NCBI GenBank assembly: GCA_048013815.1
Contig: CM106585.1
Span: 682,001-746,000, forward strand
Length of the DNA stretch: 64,000 nt
Source: Setoptus koraiensis
Taxonomy: Eukaryota > Arthropoda
Direction: 5' to 3'
The notes beneath the pieces were generated by a model. It searched no databases. It worked only from the letters and a program-made list of their open reading frames with translations, and was not told the origin of the DNA. A program made the position numbers and the translations under genes. Below, one piece after another: positions 10,063-20,942 of the stretch; position 1 is the stretch's first letter, and every line of letters starts with the position of its first letter.

Positions 10063-13000
10063 TTAAACTGTTGTTATTACTATGAATAGATGATTGACGC
10101 TGTTCATCACTCCAAGTAAGTCCGGTGCTGTACGAATAACGTATTCAGTGACGAATTGACACGTTGGAAATATGTGTATTATGTAGGATGGGTGCGCTTC
10201 ACCAGGGTGCATCACATTGACAATACCCGCTGCTTGTTTACTTTGGAAATAATCTATAAATCCTGATCTTAGAGATGTTGACTGTTGCAACAGATCAATT
10301 TGGTCTCTTCCAGTTGGCACAGCTAATAGCATACAGTGATCATCATGAACTTGCATCTTCCTTTGGACTCCATCTAATTGACTAGGCTCTAGACGCATCC
10401 TTTGGTTTATTTTAATGGGTATTGGGGCATTCGTTTCATCCAACATGGCTCTATAGGATAAGGTTGATATTCTTTCGCTACCGGACACGAAATGCATTTG
10501 AACAGTAGCTGAGACATTTTTCATGTTGAAACTGGACGCCCAAGCAACTGGAAATTTAGAACTTAGAAGACTAAACCAAAGCGGACTCTGACCACTGTTA
10601 CCAGTAGTGTTGCTGAAGTTGGGTAAAAATCTTAGATTATTGGGGACCCATCCAGGCTGCTGGATTCCACCATCTAATTGAGGTGGTTTGTATCCAACAT
10701 GATGATTAAGTCTTGATGGTGGCACACCTCCAGCTAATAAATTGCTGAAGAGTAGCGAATTATGAGAATTGAGATCACCGTAAACAGCGGGAATATCACC
10801 TGGATTATCTTTTCGCAAAATGCTAAGATGATCGTGTTGTTGCTGTTGTGGGGGTGGTACATAATAGGTAGGTTGTTGTTGCTGCTGCATCGGTTGTGGT
10901 ATAGGTATTTGCTGTTGCAACTGTTGATTCTGGAGTTGCTGTTGATGCTGCATAGGTTGTGGTAAAGGTAGTTGTTGTTTTTGAATCGGTTGTTGTATAG
11001 GCAGTTGTTGTTGTAACTGTTGGCTTGGATGTTGTTGTTGCAGCATGGGTTGTTGCAAGGGTAGTTGTTGCAGATTCTGATGTTGTTGTTGCTGCTGCAT
11101 AGGTTGCATTATTGGTGGTAGCTGCTGTTGCAAATGTTGGTTCGGATGTTGCTGGTTCTGGCTATGTTGGTGTTGTAGTTGCTGCTGCTGGGGCATCGGT
11201 TGCTGTGTCGGTTGATGCATTGCTGGTAGTTGCTGCTGAGATGGTTGCATAATTTGTTGTTGTTGCTGCTTAGGTGGCTGCTGATTCTGATGGTTGAGAT
11301 GAATATTATGATGAGGTTGATTCTGTTGTTGCTCCTCTTGAATAATGAATCCTTTTCCAGTTTTCAGCTTCATTGGAACAGCAGCATTAGCAGAGAAGTG
11401 TAGCCTTTCTGATACTGTTGGTATCTTCGAGACATCCCCAACAATTATCGGCGCTTGGCTGATACCAGTCACAATTGACGGCTCTGGTTGAGTTCTTGGC
11501 TGAATAATAAAACCTTTGCCAGTTTTCAATTTCATAGCCGTTGTAGAGTTGTGAATACGCTCAGACACCGTTGGTATCTTCGAAACGTCCTCCACAATAA
11601 TCGGTTGACTGACACCAGTTATGATAGATGGGCCTGATGGTGGGGGAGCTGTGTAATTTGTATCCAAGTTCTGAGTTTGAGCATTCAAGTTAGGTGACTG
11701 CTGAGATTGATTGGCGTTAGTTAGATTATTATTCATAATAATGGCCGATTTGTTGATACCGTCTTGTTGAGCAGCGGCAGCAGCTGCCTGAGCTTTCATC
11801 ATTTCTGCCTTTCCGAATTCACTGATGGCTTTCCTCTTATTTTCCAAGGGAGTAGTGGGCGTTCGAGCAGTTATAAATTCCTTGGAACTCTTGGGCAACT
11901 CGACCTTCACAACAGACGGCACATTCCTATTATTACCTTGCTGTTGGTCATGCAACTGTTGTTGTGCCTCTTGCTGCTGGAGTTGTTTCAGATGATGCTG
12001 ATGAGTGTGCTGCTGATCAACAACTTGGTGTGATTCTTGCTTCTGGGAATCGTTTTGTCGATCTTTCTGCATGGAAGAAATTGCTTGATTATGAGTCGAC
12101 AACTTAGATGGTGAGGCAGATCTACTGAAATGTAATGCATCCGAATGTTGGTTGTTAGAGATATTATTCTGGGTATTCGATAGATTGGAGACAAAAGGTG
12201 CCGGTGCTACTCCCAATACTGTGGAGGCCACTTTAGCCGGCATCGAGGAGGAATTTTCATCAGCAGTGCAACTAGATTCGGAATGCTCACTCATGCTAGT
12301 CTGGTCAATTCCATATGTTTTAGCAGCTAGTCTTGTCAATCTGGTTGGTCTACCGGAACGAGATGTTGTGTTAACAGCAGTGTTTTGCTGTGCCGGTGTA
12401 GCAGAAACTGTATTTGAGGTGGTTGTCGTCGATAAAGGATTGTTGTGTTTTGTTGCATCATTGGCGTCGCTAGAGTGATTCTCAGCAACAAGATCCTTTT
12501 GTTGTTGTTCTGCTGTTGCGGTTTTCTGCTGAAGAATTGCATCTTTCTGGTTACCTCTTCTAGCGCCACGTCCAGTCCTTCGCGGTTTTGGGGTGGTAAC
12601 ATTACCTGTGTTTTGAGCAGTTATAGCAGCCGGAACTTCTTTCTGAGCCGTCACGTTATCAAGTGGTGCAGTGTTGGTTGCCAATATACCAGATGCATTC
12701 TCTTTGCCGCTATCTTTGCTATCATCTGATTCCTTCTTTTGGTCCACCTTAGGTGCCTGTTGCATAAGCCTAGCTGATTTCCTAGTTGGTTTCATGTTGG
12801 TAGAGGCATTGGATGCAGTACTGGTGAGTGTTGTATTGCTGGTAGTTGTAGATGTTGTAGGTACTGATGACAAATTGACACTCGGAGTTATGGCAGCATC
12901 TGTAGGCTTCGATTCGGAAACAGCCACATCCACAGGTTGTTTGGCTTGATGGAATTCCGATTTTGGCTGGTGACTTATATGATGGGATGCATAATGATCT

Positions 13001-16000
13001 GATAACTTCCTAATTGTTAACGAGAGCTTACCATCCTGACTCAATTCTGTAACGTATCCTTTGGATACAGCTTCAGAGGCAGAAGCCTCTTTGATGCAAC
13101 TCATTGGTGGCTGATTGGCCACAATCGGTGCAGGTGTAGGTTGAGTTGCGGGCGAAGGCGTAGGTAAAGTTATAGGAGTGACCACAGGCGCAGATGTAAT
13201 TACAGTTTGAGTATTAATAGCAGCAACTGTCGCAGGGACAGCAGGTTGGTGATTAGTATCAACTTGACCTGGGCATATTTTATCGGGCTCATTGGCAGAT
13301 AGAGTTATTTTCTGTGTCAATGATTCCACCTGAATTGGTTCTATCACGGGTACCGCAGGCTTCGGTAATGGTGCTGGTGTTACAGTAGGACTTACAACTA
13401 CCTCACAAGGTGCCGGTGGTTGTTTAGATTGGATGACCGAGTCTGGAATGTTATCCTTGGCCTGCAAGACAGTTGGCGGGCCCACTGGTGTTACCGGCAC
13501 CGGAGCAACTTCCAGCACACTACCTGATCTAGGTGTAGATATCGGTGTTGGTTTTGTGGGAGGACTAACACTGGCTGGTGGAAGTTCTGCCGTGATGGTT
13601 GAGATGACAGGAACAGGTTCGTTCACTTTAGCCACAACACAAGGAGACACTTGGCCTGAGATAACACTCAACAAATTTTCTGAGGCTCGAGGAGAAACAG
13701 ATGCCGATTTCGAAGTTGCGACAACTGGTGCATCGCTCGGTTTTCCATGGTCCCTGTTGTTCTTCTTTGGTGGACCGGTCCCGTCTTCATCGTCAGAATC
13801 ACGAAATTCAAATACATCATAGGGTGAAAGTGATGTCTTTTGAGCACCATGCAGACCCATGTCGTTGGTGTTGATTTGTAAAGACAAAGTAATTCTCTCT
13901 TTAGCTGAGTTAGAGGCCTCTGAAATAGCTTGATTAATTGCCAAGGATGATGGTGTTACGTTATTTGCCGTATTTTGTGATAATACACAAGGACCTTGTT
14001 GATTGGCTTGCTTCTTCTTGCGGCCGCGTTTCACGCGTTTCATATCTTGCCGAGTGGTATCATCACCCTCCTCGCCGTCATCAGTGAGCTGGTTTTTGGT
14101 TCCGGAGTTCTCCAATGCAGAAGACTTAGGTGCGGCAAGCACGGCAGCAGCAGTAGAATCAGGCATCTGAATGCTCTGATTATTCTCATCACCCAGTGCT
14201 TTGGTGACAGCTTGAACTTGATATTGATGAATATCATGCTTGCCATCAGTTTGATCGGTTTTCAATCCACGCCTGGAAATCTTAATACGCTTAACAGGGG
14301 GGCTGAGACTAGAGTCGTTAATTTGATCTTTTGTTGAGCTCAAATTAACGGTGAGATCATCATTAATAGCTGTTGCCGGCTGAAGACATTCTGCTGGAGT
14401 GCTTTGGGGCATTTGCTTCTTCGTTTTCCTACTAGATATTCTATTGTTAATCTTTGATTCAAACATTGGCATTTTGTCATTGTTGATATTATCACCTGAA
14501 AATTGTATTTCTTGTATATTCGTCGAGTCAGTTGGAAGATCTATCGAGATGGGCTTCGGTGCAATAGTGGTAACTGTCTCTTTGAGAGTCGGTACATTAA
14601 TAGAGGACAGATTTGGTTGAGATATTTTTAGTAGTTCACTGTGCTCGATAGTGTGATCATTCTTATGGGATTGTTGTTCATCGGGTAAATCAATGCTTGG
14701 ATTAACTGCCTTAGTAGTTGGAGGGGAGGGCAATAGTGAGGGAGTGCGGATTGTTGCACCCTTATTGTTTGTGTCCGAGCTGAGTTTAGGAAACAATTCA
14801 TTGATTGAATCAACAGTAGATTCTGTTTGAGCAATAATAATAGGTGATACCAATGGCGTCTTAGGAGCGTTGGTCAAAGCAGGCGGTGAGGCTATTGACA
14901 TAGCTTTTCTTGCCGCGACTGTAGTGAAACGGTGAGCGGTTAGAGCCTGAGAATGTTGCACTTTGTTTACATCTTCGCACTTGCTATTGATTTCTGCCTT
15001 TACATTACATGTTTGCAACAGCGCAATGGGTTGCTTTTCTTTTTCGATTGCAATATCTTGGGGAGATTTTTCCTGAAACTCAGTTTTGACGCGCAATGGC
15101 ACTTCTTTAGCATCCAACTCGTTGGGAATGACAGCCTGAGTTGGTTTGGTAGCAACATTTATGGTGCTGACCTTCTCAGATTGCTCGTTGGAGGCCGAAC
15201 TAGATTTTCTACTTGCAGCTGTGATGACCTTACTGCGAGGCGAGTGCTGCAGCTGATGCTGGTCACCAACTGGACACACCGGCGACGATGGCGAAAACAA
15301 TTTAGAGTTGATGGTTGGAGTTACTTGTTGCAAGAGAAGACTACTAGTAGCCGGTGACACTTTTGGTGTTAAATGTTTTGGTGTGCCCTCCAATCTGTTT
15401 TCTTGCTGATGGTGATGATGATTATGATGATAGGCTGGTGTATCATTAGATGTGGGTACAATTATAGTGAGAGGTTTTGGACTATGAATCTTAGCCACAG
15501 CTTGAGACACTTTCGGTGACAGCGATAAATTTGTCTTGGTAGGTGAAAGAAGGGGTGATGCCTGAGAAATTGATTTCTGGACAATTGAGGGTTTTGCAAA
15601 TGAATTTTCATCTTTCGCTGTGACTGGTTGCGCAGATTTTGCAGACTTTACCGTTGGTGAAGACTGAGCTTTGGGTGTTAGTTCGCAAGTACTATTAACT
15701 AGTACAGTTAACTGGTCATTGAGCGAATCAATGGTCTTCATTGTGTCATCTTTTGCCAGAATTCTAGGAACAAGGTCTGAGTAGTTTGGTGAATGGACAA
15801 TAGGTGATTTCTTGCTGGGTAGCTGGGTTACCGGTGGCATCGGTTCATCGTCATCATTCATTTCCATTAATAAAGCCGATACAGCTTGCTCTGTTTCCAT
15901 TTTCCGCTGGTCATCTATCTCATTAGCGGCCTTTGTGACAAAACTGACCTGAGTATTAAGCGAATCCAAAGGTCGATTGGCTAATTCAAAAGAAGCCGCT

Positions 16001-19000
16001 GGGTTGTATGTTGATGATTTTATCACGTCTGATGATTGATCAGGAGCAGTTACGATATCGGGTACACCACGAATGCTTGTGGAATCTGCATTGAGAACAG
16101 GCTGCACAGCTTTCCTTGGACTTAGCAGCTCCTCGAAGGGATTAGATTGAGGCTTCTGAGATGACAGAGGAACTATTGCTGGTGGTGGTGGCAAGATGGA
16201 ATGCCAGGGTTCGGATGTGCGGGACATGAACTCTTCGAGACGTCGACTCTCTATATTGGCCTCATCTTCGAATCTTCGATTAGAGGGATTAGCACCATCA
16301 ATATCACTTGTAGACAATGGCTTGGATGGACTAAGACTGCCAAAGCGATCTAAGGGCGATGCAGGGGGAGAAAGTTGAGGCGAATTACCACTTGTTGCAT
16401 CTCCAATGCGACCTGCAGCCTCAGCAACAACCGCGGACAGTTCAGCATCTTCGTCATCATCATCGTCAGAATGAATTTGTGGAATCGTTGGTTTTAAAAG
16501 TTTGTTCTGTTCGACAATACTTGAACAAGTTTTGCTGGTCGATGCAGATGAGCTAGATGTCTTGGTTGGCGATAAGCTTGCCGTCGATAACGAGGTCTTG
16601 TTCGGTAATATAGAATTTCTCAGAGCAGCGGCGGCTTTCTGATTTTTCCTGGACATATACTTGCCGGGATTCCTTAATCGACGCAATTTAGCCCTCATTT
16701 CTTGAGTCTTCTTATCTCTGAATATGATATTGTTGGTTTTCTTTTGAACGGTTCGAGGGGGCTCTTTGGGTTTTTCTGCCTTTGTCAACGTGTTTGTTTT
16801 CTTGGGGATTTCTTCCGCTTTCTCTGGTTTCTTCAACGGTTGTTTCTGAGGTTGTTTCAGAGGTTGCTTTGGAGGTTGTTTCGAGGGCTGCTTCAACGGT
16901 TGTTTTACCGGTTGCTTGCCTTTATTCACCATTACGTTCTTGGTCTTCAAGGGTGATTTGTCGTTTTGAGCCGATGATGTCGAGCTGCTTGAATCACTAT
17001 CACTAGAACTATCACTGCTGCTGCTACTATCGCTGCTGCTTTCACCATTACTACTATCACTGCTGCTGCTGCTGCTGCTTTCGCTGGAGCTATCACTAAG
17101 GTTGACACAAGGTTTATTTGCAATCTTGGAGCTGCCACCGCGAGTGATGTTACTATCATCATCAAATTTACGAGACGAGGAGCTCGTAGTATCTTTCTGA
17201 TTCGAAGAAACAGTCTTAGATGGGCTAAAACTACCAAAAGGATCTAAGGGCGACGCAGGTAGTTGAGGTGAGTGTTCACTTGTAGCATCTTCAATGTGAC
17301 CAGTCGCTGCAGCTACAACTGCTGACAATTCAGCATCTTCATCTTCCTCATCTTCAGCATCATTATCACGGTCATCATCTGCATCATTACCACCGTCATC
17401 ATCATCGTCGTCGTCATCATCATCGTCGTCGTCGTCATCGTCATCATCGTCGTCGTCGTCTTCTTCGTCGTCATCGTCGTCATCATCATCAATAAGCTTG
17501 CGGTGTTTGCTACGATCAGCTTTGCGGGAGGCAACAGTATTTTTGGCAGACCTGGAGCTACCTTGTATTTTAGCATTTGCTCTGTTGGCGCTTGATCGAG
17601 CTTTGACCGTGTCATACATCGAGAGATATATTGGAGGCTCAGAATTAGTTGCACTTGAAGTAGTTGTTGTGGATCTTCTACCTTTTGTTGATGTAGATTT
17701 TCTAGCTTTTGTTGATGAGGTTTTCGACTTGGTCGGCGTAGTTGGTGCTGACGGTGTTGACTTAGATAATTTTGTTGACTTTGATGATGTTGCTGACTCT
17801 GATAAATTTCTCAGCTTTGTTGGTGCTGGTTTTACCGATGCTGTTGATGTGGCTGGTGTGGACGACGTGGACGACGTGGACGATGAAGACGATGTAGTGG
17901 ATGTGGTAGATGTGGTTGATATTGTGGATGTCGTCGATGCCGGGGATGCCGTAGATGCTTTGGGGATCGTGGATGTTGTAAATGTTGTGGTCGTTGAGGT
18001 TGTTGTAGACGTCGTTGGTGTTGTGGGTGCCGTGGATGTTGTAAATGTTGGAGAAGTTATAGACGCTGACGACGTTGCAGTTGTCGTTGGTGTTGTGGGT
18101 GCTGTAGGTGTTGTAGTAAATGTTGAAGGAGTTGTTGGTGTTGTAGGTGCTGTGGAGGTTGCAGTTTTAGAGGTAGTTACAGCTGTAGTTTGTGAGGGGG
18201 TCGTTGGAGTTGATGGAGTGTTCAATGAACTCTTTTTCTTGATGGTAAATCTACTATAATCAATGGCAGGTGTGACTGGCGTCATTGGGGTCGATGGCGT
18301 AGTCGAACTGAGACTAGATATTGATGAGGACGGATGATATCTGCTTCCTATTGATGAAAATAATTTAGGTAACTGAGAGGCGCTCATGGGACAGGTAGAC
18401 TTGTGAGTGGGCCTCAATGGGGTTGCGGTGTCCTTTAAATCGACTTCAGAATTAGATTCAAATGTGTCATCTGCAAAAGACTTATTGTTATCACCACCAC
18501 CACAACTGCTTCTACTGCTACTGAGAGGGCTCATAATAGTGCTCTTAGGTGATGACTGTTGATGGACAGTGGTGCTTGATGTCATCGCTTTTTCCTTAGC
18601 TATCATGTGAGGTAATAGTGCTATAGCGAACTCTGGCAATGGTAAACTCACATAATGATCTGTCGGTTTTATTTTAATAGATGTCGTTTGCACTGTCAAT
18701 GTTCTATTTGTAGTATTTATACCACAAGCAGAGGGGTTTGCCTTCTTACATGAGGCCAATAGATCAGCATCACTAGATGATGATACCTCACTGGAACTCT
18801 GGTCCTCAAGTCTAGGTGTAGTAGAATCGACTAGATTAGTAGAAGAGGTAACTTTTATTGTATCACCTGAAATATGATCATAGGTTGAGATCTTAGTGAA
18901 TGCAAGATACCTATTGGATTCTTTTGTCTTATGATTAAGGGCAGTGCTCAATTTTGAAAGTCTGGGGTCAATAATATTGGAGTTTATGGTTGGCAATCTA

Positions 19001-19774
19001 GCGTCTACAACTCGGACTTTGTCTTTGTCATCCTGTTTTATTTGAGACTTTGATGATTTTTGTCCGTGTCCCGTTTTAGCGTAAATACTATTCGCGGGCA
19101 ATGGGTAACGGGGGGTTATAGTTGTTGTTGTTGTTGTAGTTGTAGTTGTTGTTTTTTGACATGCGTCAGCTACTTGCACCTGATTATTATTGCTTGTAGG
19201 TTCCACACAAGCAAGTAGACGCTTTTTGCGCTCCAGAACATCATTATTTAAACTGGGTCCGCCATTACTAGTTACTAGGGGGCTATCATTTATATGCTCA
19301 GAAGACCTTCTTCTCCAATGGTAGGCACTTGGTTTGTGTCCATAAGAACCATTACTATCTTTAACATATTGTCGATAGAGGCCAGCTGAGTTAGTCCCAG
19401 ATAAATTTGAGTGCTGTTGATGATAATGAGACGAAGAATGTCGTTGGGGATGATTACGATGGTGATAGTGATCCGAGATCATGTGATCGGATTCATTGTC
19501 CACTTGGGTGAGTGAAAATGTCCGGCTTCGTTCCGGTATATTTGTTGTTGATGATGAGGATGACATGGATGAAGTTCTAACATAGGGACTGCTGCTACGG
19601 TGATGAGATGCTGACGATGAGTGCATATTGTGATGAGTATCACGCTCACGAAAATCACTGCGACGATCATCTCGGATAAATTGATCGCGTTCCCTATGGC
19701 GATCGCGTTCCCTGTCGCGGGGTTCCCGGTCGCGATCGCGCTCCCTATCCCTGCTGTGAATCATATATCTATCC
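10063..19774 (-). CDS. spen: Split ends (SPEN/SHARP) transcriptional corepressor, giant C-terminal exon
   Basis: SPEN proteins are very large nuclear scaffolds that bind RNA through N-terminal RRMs and recruit corepressors (SMRT/NCoR-HDAC) through a C-terminal SPOC domain. This is one 9.7-kb exon encoding about 3,230 residues. It starts with an Arg/Asp/Glu repeat (SRDRERDRDREPRDRERD). Then come Ser/Thr-rich tracts, poly-Asp near residues 758-795, a Pro-rich middle, and a poly-Gln block near residues 2812-2978. The C-terminal SPOC domain (about 3055-3232) has QRMRLEPSQLDGV, carrying the paired arginines used for phospho-SMRT binding, and YFQSKQAAGIVNV. There is an acceptor TTATTATCACAG| on the minus strand ending at 19775, so I start the exon at 19774. 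The first in-frame ATG is 19764. The four RRMs of known SPENs are absent here and would need upstream exons. Two internal duplications are listed separately. Confidence 0.92.
11338..11631 (-). repeat. Tandem duplication inside SPEN (SKIPTVSER module)
   Basis: Two adjacent ~45-residue copies, 11500-11631 and 11338-11481, are separated by six codons. Both carry PSI(I/V)TG(V/I)SQ, then DVSKIPTVSER, then MKLKTGKGFIIQ. The copies differ by scattered substitutions and a few inserted residues, so the duplication is not recent. Confidence 0.9.
16322..17341 (-). repeat. Dispersed duplication inside SPEN (DEDAELSAVVA module)
   Basis: A module of about 43 residues occurs at 17215-17341 and again at 16322-16453. 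Both begin DEDAELSAVVA after an acidic run, contain DATS..SPQL, and end PLD.FGS.SPSK. About 760 bp of Ser/Lys/Pro-rich coding sequence separates them. Confidence 0.85.
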
Positions 19775-19775
19775 C

Positions 19776-20411
19776 TGTGATAATAATATATATACAAAAA
19801 TAGTTGTTGTCAGATAAATTGTTGGTTATTTTGCGAGCACCATTATTTGTAAGTGTGGACGAGGTTGCATTGCAAGAGGAAAGGATAAATGATGATGATG
19901 ATGAATAAAAATCTATCGCTTGTTGCCAGCATTTTGGCGACTTTCAATGGCTGGGCTCTGGCTCTGGATGGCTCAACGAACATAGCAAATTCTGCAGTTG
20001 ACTCGCTGCTATGCTTTCCAGGGTGCATTTTCTCATTTGAACAGTCAACGTTAGTCCGCCGGCACACACTCGCTATACTGGCGCGGCCGTACTATTAGGC
20101 GCTGCATTGGTGTGCTGCAGCAAACGACGCTCTCGCAAGCCCAAAGAGGCGCTTAAACAAGCGGCACACGCGCTCTTTTCTGCGCTCTGCGCATATGTGC
20201 GGCGCAATTTTGTGTGTTTGGCTGCGATAAATGCTCTCCTCACCCGAAACATTCGGCAGCATTCGTTTGCAGCAAATGCAGCAAGCGCCGCCACAGACAC
20301 AGATACAGTTTTAGCTCTGCTGGCGCTGGAGCCGCTGTGCAATTTTAGTTCTTTCACACGCATGCAAGCCAAGCGATCGGTCGCCGGCCAATCGACAACG
20401 ACAGTGTGTGT

Positions 20412-20463
<52 letters not shown>

Positions 20464-20900
20464 AGCTGGTGTGTTTCGCTGCCACACAACACACACAGTT
20501 CGCTATTTCGAAATGTTCTACTGCTGCTGTTGCTGCTGCTGTGTTGTTCTGTGTGTGTGTGTGAGTGTGCGTGTTGTTGCGGCGCTCTATTCACATCACA
20601 CAGCGGCGTCAGCAGCAGTGTGTGTTGTTGTTGTGCTGGCGCCGATGGTCTCACAAGGTGACTAGTTCAAGAGACGCCCGCAAGAGGCGCTGAGAGAGAG
20701 CCAAAAAGCAGACGTGTGTGTGTGGAGTGTCTCGCAAAACGTTCATTTTCACTGGATTTATTCTCTCATGCACACACTGCACCACAGATTGCAGTTGCAG
20801 CACACACAAATCACACAGCTCATTTCACTCACATAGTGGCGTCCACTGACGACAACGCAGACCTGGCCCCATGTTCGTTGCCGGCATCGCCGTTTAGTGT
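19776..20900. other. CpG- and TG-rich stretch upstream of the SPEN exon
   Basis: No recognisable protein. CpG content rises between about 20040 and 20900. A long TG/CG run (20404-20462) makes open frames in both strands that read as Cys-Val or Thr-His repeats. On the minus strand a possible donor CGG|GTGAGG at 20243 could join a noncoding exon to the SPEN acceptor at 19775, with an intron of about 468 nt. This fits a promoter or 5'UTR zone of SPEN but does not prove it. Confidence 0.35.
20404..20462. repeat. (TG)n microsatellite
   Basis: A nearly pure TG dinucleotide run with a few CG interruptions, about 59 bp. Confidence 0.95.
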
Positions 20901-20942
20901 ATAAATATAGCAACTGCTGTTGACCGCGTTGTGCTGCAGTTC
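20899..20942. promoter_or_regulatory. Possible TATA element of uncertain direction
   Basis: TATAAATATA reads as a TATA box on the plus strand (20900-20909) and, being nearly palindromic, as TATATTTATA on the minus strand. On the plus strand an Inr-like GCAGTTC follows at 20936-20942, slightly far away. On the minus strand it could drive SPEN. No coding gene starts on the plus side. Confidence 0.25.

Noticed and set aside
17498-18259. 253-codon plus-strand ORF rich in Val-Asp
   Set aside because: It is the antisense of the Thr/Ser-rich part of SPEN; the periodic VDVVDVVD pattern mirrors the ACx repeats and has no independent support.
20073-20661. Overlapping ~190-codon ORFs on both strands
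   Set aside because: Both are driven by the TG/CA run and CTG repeats; they show no domain, and two long frames over one microsatellite are not credible genes.
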